Below are positions 44,001-53,521 of a stretch of DNA of 64,000 nt, piece by piece. The position numbers were made by a program, and so were the translations under genes. Position 1 is the first letter of the stretch. Each line of letters starts with the position of its first letter. The notes under the pieces are model-generated. The model was not told the DNA's origin and made no database searches. It saw nothing but the letters and a program-made list of their open reading frames with translations. Origin of the DNA: Sphaerosporella brunnea (Eukaryota; Ascomycota; Pezizomycetes; Pezizales; Pyronemataceae). Location: NCBI GenBank assembly GCA_008704415.1, contig VXIS01000084.1:85152-149151 (forward strand). The letters run 5' to 3'.

Positions 44001-46630
44001 GCCTCCGCCCCAAGGGAGCCTCGCGCTATGAGAGGTGCGACCCAAACCTCCACTGGACAGCCTGCCGCTCCAGAGACGGCTGCCCATATCACTATTCCTC
44101 AGGATTCATGGAAACCTTCAGCACCTGGAAGTCAAACTCTCAGTATCACGCTCAATTTGAATCCGATAGCGACGACGAGTTCTACGACTCCCCAGACGAA
44201 GACACAGACATGGACGATTCATTTGGACCCAATTCAGAATGTCCAGACCCAGATGAAGACCCCATCGGCAACTATGAGTGGCTTATCCACCATGGTTACA
44301 TCACCTACGCGAATAGTTCAAGGGCACCTGCCCTCCAATGGACTCCAGAATCAGGCGCACCACGCCCGAAATTCCCACAGGAGAGACAACACCCAGACGG
44401 CCCTTGGTGGAAACAGGATATACCCAGACAAGTACAGACCTTCACCACCACGCCTACCCCCAGGACACTCCCAGACCAGCAACAGAACAACCAGGAAAAC
44501 CCCCAGCGAATCCAGGACGAAGTCACGCCGTTCCAAACCTACGCCATCGCACCCAGGAGAAACCCCCTCTTGGTCGACAAAGACCCCATCGAAGGAGGAA
44601 ATCGACAGGTTTATGGCCAGGCTGAGGCCAACCCAGGTGGAGTATGTGCGCTCCTCCAAGCTGCCACCCACCAAGATAGTCAGATTTCCAACCCATCCAG
44701 TCACCGCCATCTGGTACCCAGACTCCAGAGAGAGCGGCCCATTGAGCCCATTTCCCCACCCATGGAACCCATACCCTCTGATCCCCAGGCCTTTCTAACT
44801 CGAGCTCAGGCTCGTAAGGAACAGGAGAAAAAGGATAAGGAATCGGCAGAGCATGACCAAGGTTCCAACAAGGATTTTGAAGGGGAAGGGACTCAGCAAA
44901 AAATTCAGCCATCGATTTCGGACGAAACTCCTCTTCTGGACAAAGAGGATGCAGAAATGTTCGAACCACCTCAACACCCACCAGGAAATCGTTCCCAGGA
45001 AGTCATTCATTACGACACTCGCAACAGAGTACCCGCATTTTTTCTTGACAACCACATAGGGAAGGCCATGCTCCTTACATTCAAGCAGGCATATGAAGAC
45101 GATCCCATGGTCAAGAATGGCATTCGCAAGCCATTTCACTGGCATGACACAGGATATGTTGTGCTAGATGACCCCTCCATCACTTCCAACCTTCGAGTTT
45201 ACGTCCCCAATGCAGTCCTTTCCAGAGACAATCCCTCCTCCTCAGTCCGGCATGTCATCATGCAAAGTTGTCACAAGAGTGTGGGACATCAAGGCACCGA
45301 GAAGACCTACATCCTATGCAGGCAGAGTTTTTACTGGCCTAGGATGAAGCAGGACATCGACGAGTTCTGCAGAGAATGCCTTGAGTGTCAGCGCAACAAA
45401 GATGCCACCACCAAGCCAATTGGCGAAGCTCGCCTCTTGGAAATTCCCCTTTGCCCATGGGAGTCAATTGCTATTGATTTCCTTGGTCCATTCAACTCTT
45501 CGGACGGTTTCAAGCACATCATGGTCATCATTGACCGCTTCTCTTCTGGTCTTGTTTTGGTTCCCCTAAAGGACGGATTTTCGGCAAAGGACGTTACGGA
45601 TGTTTTCATTAAACACTACTACGCTCGCTACGGACTCCCAGAGTCAATCGTTTCGGACAGAGACCCTCGATTCACCTCGCAGTTCTGGCAAGGACTCCAC
45701 AAGCAGATTGGTACTGACCTCCTCATGGCCACCGCTTTCCATCAAAACACCAATGGACAAGTGGAGCGGGCCAACCGTACCATCGCTCAAATGCTTCGGA
45801 TTTTCACCAACAACAAACAGGCAGACTGGTCTCGTCATCTCTGGCGTGTTGAGCACGCCTTCAACCACTCTCCTTCCACCACCATCAAGCGTACCCCTCA
45901 CGAAGTTCAATTTGGTCATATCCCTCGCATTTTACCAGTTGAATTCGATTCGAATGTCCCTGCAGTCAATGAGTACCTCGAGCAGCAAAAGATCAACAAT
46001 GCTGTGGCTCGAGATGCATTGCTGGCAGCACGTCACCGCCAGGCAAGCATTGCTGCCAAGCGTAGGAATCCTAAGGTTCAACTTCAGGTTGGACAATGGG
46101 TGTTTTACAAGAGACGTTCTCGAGGGAAGGGCAAGGTTAGGAAGCTTATGGAAGTTTGGGAAGGGCCCTACAGGATCACAAAAGTCGATGAGGATACAGG
46201 CAACTGCACACTTGAACTCCCCAAGAACAAGCGTGTTTATCCCATCTTCGCCCAGGACAAACTCAAGCTCTTCCAGCGAATTTCAGACAAGACAATTCCG
46301 CCTCCTCCCTCCAGCTACGATGACGAAGAAGAAGACGACCACACTCTCTACAACATCAAGGAGATTCTCGACCACAAGAAGATTAACGGTATCGATTACT
46401 GGTATATCTCTTGGGAGAATTATGGACCTGAAAACAACTCTTGGGAACCTGATGAGAATGTACGCAACACTGGCGCTGATTCCATCCAGGAATTCCTTTC
46501 GAAGAGGACCCAGGACTACACCTCCACCGCAGTCACTCTTCCTCCCGATTTTTTCTTTCCTTCTGATGATTCTTTCTGTTCTTCTCCTATGTCATCTATT
46601 GCTTCTTCCGTTTTTGATTTACGTGAGTAA
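41060..46630 (+). CDS. Gag-Pol polyprotein, chromodomain Ty3/gypsy
   Basis: Single frame of 1,856 residues from ATG 41060, chosen for its strong context (CACCGCCATGG). The frame is open further upstream but lacks ATG. Gag capsid region: FYHTKRMEGTMNFDEFL. CCHC knuckle at 241-254 (CFYCKKAGHFINEC). Protease LLDTGTTGTN with DTG at 321-323. Reverse transcriptase VLDLSNAYHQVRVEP and YLDD at 637-640. RNase H with D791 in VTDAS. Integrase zinc region H1405, H1410, C1440, C1443. Integrase catalytic D1473, D1533 and E1569 (the D-x35-E spacing). GPY/F-like VWEGPYRI. Chromodomain from about 1762 (YNIKEILDHKKI, YWYISWENYGPENNSWEP). About 400 residues between RNase H and integrase are Pro/Ser-rich with a CDPNLHWTACRSRDGCPYH motif. 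All catalytic residues are present, so the element may be active. Confidence 0.95.
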   Translation: MAEKFKVPKPRTYSGDNQDRDAATIDAWLQEVKDYLTLSGLQDNDKKLLVLQYFLSGTAKEFYHTKRMEGTMNFDEFLTQLKNHIIPSTEVNRYWDDWYKISQTRNGRVDRINATAIRLEKVAARIGKAINTQVKIQRFLDAMHPDLRYAVEPEVVDRSTAKWEDVKKLAERKDAALFQAGKYGRPQQLNRNGQHHSSNAMNPQFSKNNNNSGRGNQGRNNKQFKKLSDQEKAQLKQEKKCFYCKKAGHFINECRAKQRNQQQGKWIQSARTTVNIMEDNLPPTVEEFIETARAEHSKKDNINNMVTNINVNGKQARVLLDTGTTGTNLMSSSWAQTHNIFTRELPQPITIHMAAKGSKTNANRFAYANVEIKPGFTEKTKFLIVAVSSYDIILGMPFLQDNHVSLNTADSTAHFPKHDTTIQCATRQPRTFSLTSSATTEDIPPFDKMFPTVFPEKEPEGLPPLRDRCNHVVRLDPDKLEQFKFHARRIPDAYRKDLIAHLDNWKQQGIAVPGPGRFPCSIFGTPKIPPSKGWRWVNDLRDRNSITERDYTPLPHADNIREDAARANFKSVLDLSNAYHQVRVEPSSEELNVINADDLGSFQVKVMLQGDCNAPATMMRCMNTILGEFIGKFVWVYLDDILIFSETREEHMRHLEQVFRQLAKAKFYLRMDKCQFMTSQLRLLGHIISGHEIHPHPERIRKIQDWRTPTNKKQLQSFLGVINYVAPHLFHTSTILAPLTELTGNAEWRWDALHDHAFRQIKDLCRKHVPLTPLRYDRIKSGEDKVYLVTDASRVGTGAFICHGKSLEDSKSRIAAIHSRRFTATQENYNTTNQELLAIVDALGAFETKLLGIPFTVITDHKALEYLVTKPMTTGRLARWLEYIQMFDFQIQHTPGESNQLADTLSRLYEDEDKEITPPDEFLHENLKPEDFSSIDSLLNPTTSIPQQTASTETDKLSSHFSHALQVSNEMSTSNNKPSASLRPKGASRYERCDPNLHWTACRSRDGCPYHYSSGFMETFSTWKSNSQYHAQFESDSDDEFYDSPDEDTDMDDSFGPNSECPDPDEDPIGNYEWLIHHGYITYANSSRAPALQWTPESGAPRPKFPQERQHPDGPWWKQDIPRQVQTFTTTPTPRTLPDQQQNNQENPQRIQDEVTPFQTYAIAPRRNPLLVDKDPIEGGNRQVYGQAEANPGGVCALLQAATHQDSQISNPSSHRHLVPRLQRERPIEPISPPMEPIPSDPQAFLTRAQARKEQEKKDKESAEHDQGSNKDFEGEGTQQKIQPSISDETPLLDKEDAEMFEPPQHPPGNRSQEVIHYDTRNRVPAFFLDNHIGKAMLLTFKQAYEDDPMVKNGIRKPFHWHDTGYVVLDDPSITSNLRVYVPNAVLSRDNPSSSVRHVIMQSCHKSVGHQGTEKTYILCRQSFYWPRMKQDIDEFCRECLECQRNKDATTKPIGEARLLEIPLCPWESIAIDFLGPFNSSDGFKHIMVIIDRFSSGLVLVPLKDGFSAKDVTDVFIKHYYARYGLPESIVSDRDPRFTSQFWQGLHKQIGTDLLMATAFHQNTNGQVERANRTIAQMLRIFTNNKQADWSRHLWRVEHAFNHSPSTTIKRTPHEVQFGHIPRILPVEFDSNVPAVNEYLEQQKINNAVARDALLAARHRQASIAAKRRNPKVQLQVGQWVFYKRRSRGKGKVRKLMEVWEGPYRITKVDEDTGNCTLELPKNKRVYPIFAQDKLKLFQRISDKTIPPPPSSYDDEEEDDHTLYNIKEILDHKKINGIDYWYISWENYGPENNSWEPDENVRNTGADSIQEFLSKRTQDYTSTAVTLPPDFFFPSDDSFCSSPMSSIASSVFDLRE

Positions 46631-46648
46631 CTGTTTCAACTGTTTTTT

Positions 46649-46657
46649 AAGGGGAAG
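46649..46657 (+). promoter_or_regulatory. polypurine tract of retrotransposon 1
   Basis: AAGGGGAAG lies immediately upstream of the 3' LTR at 46658, the expected plus-strand priming site, preceded by a TTTTTT run. Confidence 0.8.
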
Positions 46658-47169
46658 TGTAAGATTATTACACTTACTATGGTTTCTTTCTTACGTATTT
46701 CCTTACTAAGATATAAAACTATAAGGCAGTAACGATGGTATGATAACAGCATTCTACGAGTTTCCATTACTTTCTTTACTATGTTTTATCACCATGTTTC
46801 TAGCACTTTCTAGCCCCTTCGATGCTACGTCACTTTGGAATCTTCTAGTTTCCACAAGGCAGACTTGCAGGTCTTCTAGACCATTCTTTCCTTAGTTTCG
46901 AATTTGCCACCAGATTGTTATCACATGATGTACTCAGCATCGTTGGCTATAAAAGCTACGAGCTTTTCCTACATTCATTCTTTTCTCTTCTTTCGATACG
47001 GCCTTTCGAGCAGCCCAGATTGTATCGACTATCATCAATAAATACTGAGTTGATCAGTGACCTGAGTGCGAGTATTCTCTTGGTATTTATCAAGTCAGAT
47101 ACACAAACGGTTCTGAGTTTATTTGCATCTGTGAAATAGCGGATCTTATAAGCTCACGAAAAGGTTACA
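46658..47169 (+). repeat. 3' LTR of retrotransposon 1 (512 bp)
   Basis: The direct copy of 39334-39845 with no difference found on reading. It is followed by GTACG at 47170-47174, the right copy of the duplication. Confidence 0.95.
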
Positions 47170-47497
47170 GTACGACTCTTTATACACTACCACCATGGAT
47201 GTGGCAAACCGCGATCATGATCAGGGAGAGGGCACGGACTCGGCCGCGGAAGCTGTTCTAGCCTCAGGTTCTGATTTGACGGATCTATCGGACTGATAGG
47301 AGAGAACATAGAAAATATCAGTTACCACGTTCCATAATTGTGCATACCTACCAAACGCCCGCGGCGTCGCAACTGCGTCATTTCATGTAGCAGGCTCGAG
47401 CCGGGCTCGAGCTTTTGTGGGCTCGGCTCGGGCTCGTGAGCCGAGCCGTCAAAAGCTGCGAGCTGGCTCGAGCCACCTGTCCGGCTCGTGTCGAGCC

Positions 47498-47515
47498 GGC
47501 TCGTGTGCAACACTA
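47498..47515 (-). repeat. hAT-like terminal inverted repeat, right
   Basis: GGCTCGTGTGCAACACTA, the exact reverse complement of 38606-38623. Confidence 0.85.
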
Positions 47516-48909
47516 ATAGTGAGCCGTGGGCTCGGCGTTCATGAGGTATAGAGAGCGCTCGGTGGAGAACGAGGGGATGCTACGCGTGAAGCTTCAGCCG
47601 CCGCAAGGTGACGTTGAAACAACCAATCAACGTTGCGCCTCTAATCTTTGGTTATGGCTTTTGGCTACGTGGAGGGGGGGTCCCCTCCTCCTTAAAACCA
47701 CGGATTTCGCCCTCTTTTCGGGTGGTCATCCCAGCCTAAATTTTGTTCATCAACGCTGTTTTTTTCCTATGACATGGTTTTAGGCTGACGGGAATGCGCC
47801 CATTGTACATTCCTTTCGTTCGGGCTGACCATTGTTTTCAGGTTGCTGCTGCTGGATGGCAGTAGTATACAAAGTTGGGACCAGCTGGCATTAAAGATCA
47901 GTGCTGGGACCAAGTTCGCTGTTTCAAACACTATAACCTTCAAGATATTGGCAGGTGGTAGCGTTGTCAGGTGGCCATGGATGCGAGGCCGCGCCATTCA
48001 GTTGGTCCAGGCTTTTCACAATCCGTAGTTGCCACCCCATAACAAGAGTACCATGATGTTAGACCAGTGGAGCTGCACCACGTGGAATTAGAGAGCGCAT
48101 CTTGTTTGGTCGAGAAACATGGTGTCTGCACAGAGTTTGCACGCGGGGATAACTGCGTTTATTATGCTCGTCCATCTCCCCATCTCCACCAACCGGGGAC
48201 GTGCGACAAGGAGGATTATACCTGCCTGCATCATACCAATCCTTTGGACACCAAAAGACAAGAGCGCCCCCGAACGTCGAAATTCCTCAGTTCCACCTCA
48301 TCTCGGGTACCGGCGTTCACCCGTGAGCTCCCCTTCGAATTTACTGGCAAGTTCATTGTCAATGTAAGCATATCAATCAAAATCTTGCCGTTCTCATAAT
48401 ACGTGGTTAAGAAGGAGTTTACGCGATGTCAATCGAGCCACGATAATTGGAACTGTGCCTGACTTAATTAGTCAACATCCATGTCGTCACCACACGGCGA
48501 GCTGTCATTAGTACAGCACCACTTAATGTAAAGCCATACGTACGTTGCAGCTTTCATGCAGTGTCTTCGCTATAGCTCGTCCACGGCTCTGCGCCCGATT
48601 GATAAAGATGTGCAGTCGCTTCACTCCGAAATACGATGGTCGGACATTTAGGCTTGAGCCTCCTGAAAAGCCAGCGTATCACGCCACCGGAAAACGCCAC
48701 ACCAACTGGATTATCGAGTGAATGGCTTCAATCCAGGTCTTTGAGCTGCGTAGTCGCTTCGTAATATCGTCGCCAAAGCTCCTCAATGGCGCCGCTCCGG
48801 ACTGCGCCCCGCATCACACTTAATCACTCACTGTTTTTCCGCGTTGCGCCAGTGAAAGCCACCGAGCGCTGCCGTGTTTGAGGCTGTGTTTGCTCTGTGT
48901 AGTTTTTGA
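47516..48909. other. gene remnants and unassigned sequence right of the nest
   Basis: 47540-47610 (+) reads YRERSVEN and LRVKLQPPQGDVE, a plausible continuation of the fragment ending at 38605. At 47843-48028 (+) a 61-codon frame follows a good splice acceptor (TTGTTTTCAG) and reads LLLDGSSIQSWDQLALKISA, then GTKFAVSNTITFKILAGG. It resembles the ubiquitin-like segment of some Agaricomycete proteins, but only weakly. 48067-48399 (+) is open, Cys-rich and unrecognised. I cannot connect these into a gene. Confidence 0.35.
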
Positions 48910-48921
48910 TGGTATCAGAGC
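48910..48921 (+). promoter_or_regulatory. primer-binding-site-like sequence of a lost LTR retrotransposon
   Basis: TGGTATCAGAGC is the sequence complementary to the 3' end of initiator tRNA-Met, used as primer by many Ty1/copia and Ty3/gypsy elements. A bona fide site would follow an LTR directly. Here no clear CA end, no repeat partner and no gag follow before the neighbouring gene at 49218. It probably marks the 5' end of a heavily decayed element. Confidence 0.45.
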
Positions 48922-49217
48922 TATAGCCACTACTACTATTCTGCGTTGAGAGGCCAATGCTGAGCAACGTCTTCCGCGTGCGAGAACTACATCCTCACTC
49001 TACCGATAGTATCAATGATCACCAATTTAACTACTCACCCATTGAATCACAATGACCGTTATGGGACGCCAGAGGGATCGCGTGAGAGTCACAATTCTTT
49101 CATTAAACGTTAGAGCGATGCCCAAACCTCCGATGCCCAAACGTCCTCTCAAATCATAACCCTAAACAGCCGAATATTGCTTTAGCTGGAATTCGCAAGC
49201 AATGCCGCCAGAATATT

Positions 49218-51532
49218 CTAAAAAGCATCATCCTCCTCATCCAGGCCATGAACCTCCTCATCATCCCCATCTGACGCATCGCCACTGCTGTCACCAAGAT
49301 AGTCGGTCTCCGTATCGCTGGCATCGGAGTCACTCAACGCCAGGCTTTGAAGCGCAGCCTGCACATCCTCATCTGTCTGACTGAAAACAGCCCCATCCTC
49401 ACCCTCGGGTGCGCCCTCCGACCCATCTGGCGAGCGGACCTCTTTCTGCAACATGACGATGGCGCCCGGCAACTTCCATAAGGTTTTGTGATCCGCCTCC
49501 TCCGCAGCACGGACATACGGTTGCCAGAAGTCGTGTGCACCCATATCCTCCCAAAACTGAACCAACAGCTGGGACTCGCGGGAGTCCGGGTCGGTTACCA
49601 TGACGGACATGAAACCCTCGACGGATTTCGGGTACAGGAGGGTATTGACGAGGAGGAGGAATGCGTGCAGGTCGTCTGCGACCTCGGGTGTATAAGGTGC
49701 AGCAACGTCTGACAGCAGCCGTGGTGGACAACAGATGAAGCCGCCGCGGTAGTTGACATCGGAACACGGTAGGGTGACCGCAGTCCCAAGATCGGCGAGC
49801 ACGGCCCGAGAGTCATTCAGGATGACATTGTCCCAACGGATATCGCGGTGGACGATGTTGTGTTCGTGTAGCCAGCTTATGGCACTGAGCACGTCGCTCA
49901 GCACGGCTTGCGCCACCTTTTGGTCGTTGTTGAGGTTTCTGGGCACTATCTTTTGCCCCACAGGCGTCATGGCGAACGCAGTGTACGTGCTGGAGTAGAA
50001 CGCGAGGTTGGGGAGGTTCGGGTGGCCGCCGTGGTTCTTGATTGTCAGTAGAATGTCAATCTCTGTTTTTAGAGGGCAAGGCTTGGGACTGCTGGCGTGT
50101 TTCACGGCAACACTCCGCTTCGCAGCGTAGTCATTGACTGGTACCATGCCAACAGGGCAACCGTCCACGCTGAACTCGCCGACAATCGAGTTCGCCGTGT
50201 TTCCCAGCAGACGCTGCAGCAGTCCCAGCTCAGAAGAGAACGGTGGCTTCGCCGGAGTTTCTCGGCCATCAGCCACGATCTCTTTGAGATATTCAAGCGC
50301 AGTTTCGAAATTGACATCAGCAAACACGTAAAGAAGGAGCTCGTTTTCGTGCCGTTGGAGATGGATAAAGCGGTTGTGTTTGATATTGGTGACAAGCATT
50401 GTGAAATGCTTCCTGTATGGCTGCGCGTCTGCCACCCGGTGCAGCTGATCCAAAGCCTGTCCCATGTGCCTGGCCGCCAGCCGCTCCGTCGTTCGCTTCA
50501 CCTCCATCAAGGTCATCACGTAGTCCGAAACCACCTGGCGTACATCCTTGAGGAAAAAGGTGATGTCCGGAGCACGATCATTCAGATACCTGTTGCCGTG
50601 GGTATCTTCGATTGCAACATTGGGGAAGAGCTTGCGCAACAGCGCGACAATAGGCTTGTACATTGCGGCTTCCGTTTTGAAGGTTCTGCCCGTCAGCCTG
50701 GCAATGTTGCTTCCAGGCTCCGCGGGGCCAACCGGCCCAACCGGGAGCGGAACACGACGGTTGTAAGGGCTGGTTTTCGCGAGTTCGGCCACCCAATAAT
50801 CATGCTGCGTCTGCAACCCTGCGAAACTTCAGCGACGCGAAACATCAGCGCCGCGCAAGTTAAAGGTAGTATCGTACCGATTCTAGACCCAGTGACCATC
50901 TTGAACCGAAGAAGTTCCTGCTGGAGAAATTTGTGTGAATCCTGCAGTCTGCGGTTGTCCTCCAAGAGATTGCGTTCGGCTTTGCTGGCAGCGTGAAACT
51001 TGCCGCGCACCTTTTCCAAAGATATCTTGGTGTCGGAATTTGCTTCTTTCAGTTGTTCGACATTTTGTCGAAGTAGTTTAACTTCCGCTTTCTTTCGGTC
51101 GAGCTTGTCTCGCAGGGCTTTTATTTCAGCTTGATGATTGTCTCGCAAGGTTTGTATTACAACCTGGTGCTTGTCGAGAATACCTTTCATTTGCTCGTTG
51201 TGACTGGTCGTAGCCTCCTGAACAGTCGCCGTCGCCAGCTTCTGGTAGTGTGCCTCATACAGCTCCTGTATCTGTTGTGGTGTTAGCCATCGGCACCATG
51301 TTTGATTTATGCGGACCCGCCGTACTAGCTGCAGAATTTCTGCGCGTGCATCGACATCACCTGCAACGGTCTGCGCAAACACTGTTCCCCTGTCAGCCTT
51401 GCCACAAGAGATAACAGAAGCCGGAAGCAGTAGCGTACGGTAGTTGATGTAGTGGACCTGCGACGTTGTGAGAATGGCGCTGGTTTTGCTGGCCGATGGC
51501 AACGTTGAGTCGTCAATGGACTTCGAAGTCAT
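49218..51532 (-). CDS. coiled-coil, PD-(D/E)XK nuclease-like and protein kinase fusion, two exons
   Basis: Exon 1 runs 51532-50878 and exon 2 runs 50818-49218. The 59-bp intron 50877-50819 starts GTACGA and ends TTTCGCAG. Splicing keeps frame and gives 751 residues. Residues about 90-215 form a long charged coiled coil (HNEQMKGILDKHQVVIQTLR, LRDKLDRKKAEVKLLRQNVE). The nuclease-like part has RAPDITFF (D303) and LMEVKRT (E324, K326), a canonical PD-x20-ExK core. The kinase has SVAVKH (K458), E471, HRD at 542-544, N549 and DLG from D561, so all key residues are present. An APE-like motif is replaced by CCPPRLL. The C-terminal tail is Asp/Glu/Ser-rich. Nuclease-kinase fusions are described among Crinkler-RHS-type eukaryotic effectors. 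Whether this one is secreted, defensive or regulatory is unknown. There is no signal peptide. Confidence 0.85.
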
Positions 51533-52465
51533 GTGTGCGAATTTGAAGTGTCAAGGTTGGATATGATGCGATGAATTTGGTACTTGAGATGTGCGTGTGA
51601 GCGGAGGTTCAGGTTTTTGGAGTTCGTAGGTTGGCGTGTGGTTCGCTTGCCCTTCACGCTCTCCCACAAATCAGGGCTAACTATCGTGATCAAGCCTTGA
51701 GTTGAGGGTTCAAACCCTTGAAAACACTCAACGAAGTTCGAAATTGAAGGCGCCAAGATCGAGTATGAGGTGAACCGTACGCAGCTGGAGAACAGCAACT
51801 CGATGTAAAGAACTCCGTGAGCAGACGCTGCCTCATTGCGACATATTTGCACCAAAAATCACCCGCCATTACCTATCCCAGCAGCGGAGTGAAACTTTCG
51901 GCATGAACAACTCTACCAGAGTGTTCGCCACGACCGTTCTTCAGTCACGCTGCAGAATCGCCTGGGAAGTTCAGATCGATGCCAGGCACCGCAACAGCCG
52001 ATGAAATACAAACAATTATAGGCTCGAGGTCAAGTGTAGGGCTTTCTCTGCATGGGGTCTCGATATCTGAAGAGATCTGAGTATGAACGGGTGGAACATA
52101 GTGCAACTAGAGTATAAGTGAGTATTGTGGGAATACTCGAATAAACTCCAGGGTTAGAGTGTAAGGTAGCATGATTCGAAGTTTGGAACCGGTGCTCGTT
52201 TCTACCTCCTAAGGATAGACATGGCTGCTAGCATCGGATGTAAGGCGTGCTGAGGGTTAAGGGGACAAGCCCAGATGGTAACCTCATGCTTGAACCTTAA
52301 CCCCGAGGATAGAGATAGACCTTCTCTGGATCTCAAAATTGCCTTTCGCATGCTTGAAGATATCAGTCGTCAATATTTTCGTTAGGTGAAGTTTGGATCG
52401 GTTTTGGCAAGTGGAAACACGCTGGCCTGTTCTTTCCAGCTGTTGATTAACGCTTCGCTGGTAGG
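51533..52465. other. intergenic, upstream of the nuclease-kinase gene
   Basis: No gene. 51533-51855 should hold the promoter of the minus-strand gene. An open frame there (51529-51855, -) stops short and is probably leader sequence. At 52243-52302 GGGTTAAGG and CCTTAACCC form a 9-bp inverted pair about 40 bases apart. The right end abuts an LTR. Confidence 0.4.
52461..52465. repeat. target site duplication of LTR retrotransposon 2, left
   Basis: GTAGG, identical to 61252-61256. Confidence 0.9.
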
Positions 52466-53484
52466 TGTTACACCCACCTCCGACAGTACCATTTCTGGTA
52501 CCCCCTTACGAGTTATGCCTACATTACCTTAAGGGTTATGTAAGGGTTTATTGACGGTGATGATTATCAACAGTGAGGCTTGATAATCATCTATAAGTCC
52601 ACTCTATTAGGTAGTAACCTAAGAGTTACAAGACTTACCTCTTAATAGCGATGGTGAAGTTAGTTGCCGGTTCCCATAGAAAAATAGTTTTTTCCAGGGT
52701 ACAAAATAACTCACCATTGGTGCGCATACAAATGAATAATGACAACTGTGTTGGTGTAACACCTTGCAGTTGTCACAGGTTATTCACCGTGAGTTATATG
52801 GCAAAAAAAGGTTACTTGCCGGTTCCAATAGAAAAATAGTTTTTTCGAGGGTACAAAATAACTCACATCACGTTGCGCCCGACCGTTATACCGGAACGTA
52901 CCCGGTGGGTATATGAGGGGAGCACCTGTGACAAGACTTGATAAATACCAAAGTCACTTCGGTAATTGGTCATCACATCATAGCTACTGCGGCACTTCAA
53001 TAGGGCATTCTGGGCATCAAAGGTTACGCGTTCAATCACGCCATAGCTGCAAAAGAGTGTCCGAGTTGGAGTGCGGGTTATCTATAATCCCTGGCTAGTC
53101 AAAGAAGCTCGGTATCCTTACGTGGCAATTGGGGCAATTGTTCGTCCGAGGATTGGAATTCAAACTTTGAGGCTCAAAGGCGAATCCGTCAGGATATAAC
53201 CCGTGAGATTTCCCTCGAGTTGAGAGACCACCAGAGTTAGCAGACATCATCGTTAGGATATTGTGAGGTCCAGCCTTACCAATACTGTCGTTTACACAAT
53301 CTGTATTCGTTTCGAGATCTTTATCCAATTTTCCCTTCGGTACGAATATACTCATACCATTAGCGAATCTTTACCGATCCCGTATCTGAAAGCTCTTCGC
53401 CCAACAAGTGTCTTTTCCTTAGAAAAGGATTGCTGTTTGGCCTATCTTCCTTGTACGCGGTTTAGTGAACCTAGTGGTTTTACA
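52466..53484 (+). repeat. 5' LTR of retrotransposon 2 (1,019 bp)
   Basis: Runs from TGTTACACCC to GGTTTTACA. It is the same length as the 3' LTR at 60233-61251 but differs at roughly forty positions by my count, mostly transitions, so the insertion is clearly older than retrotransposon 1. Confidence 0.95.
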
Positions 53485-53521
53485 GTATATTGTTAGCGAT
53501 ATACCTCACGATATCGCAAAC

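Larger units (their letters stand above)
39334..47169 (+). mobile_element. full-length chromodomain Ty3/gypsy retrotransposon 1 (7,836 bp)
   Basis: Identical-looking 512-bp LTRs, the duplication GTACG on both sides, a polypurine tract before the 3' LTR and one uninterrupted Gag-Pol frame indicate a very recent insertion. Domain order is Gag, protease, reverse transcriptase, RNase H, integrase, chromodomain, which makes it a chromovirus. The sequence after the 5' LTR (TTTTTTTCACTCCGACC) does not look like a standard tRNA primer site, so the priming mode is unknown. It interrupts a hAT-like element. Diverged kin lies at 61882-63803. Confidence 0.97.
38606..47515. mobile_element. short hAT-like element (about 1.07 kb) hosting a nested LTR retrotransposon
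   Basis: Perfect 18-bp inverted ends starting TAGTG, with dense GGCTCGAGCC-type palindromes just inside both ends (38624-38740 and 47392-47497), are typical of hAT terminal and subterminal structure. Removing the retrotransposon and one copy of its duplication leaves about 1,069 bp, too short for a transposase, so this is a non-autonomous derivative. Joined across the insertion, its interior encodes EQLVRCCHCNKRWGPYDSLY, a CxxC pair like half a BED finger, then a short tail ending at about 47296. No clean 8-bp duplication flanks it. ATAGTAAG (38584-38591, some 14 bases from the tip) against ATAGTGAG (47516-47523) is the nearest candidate. Confidence 0.7.

Noticed and set aside
48067..48399. 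Cys-rich 110-codon frame as a small secreted protein
   Set aside because: No ATG at a plausible place and no signal peptide.
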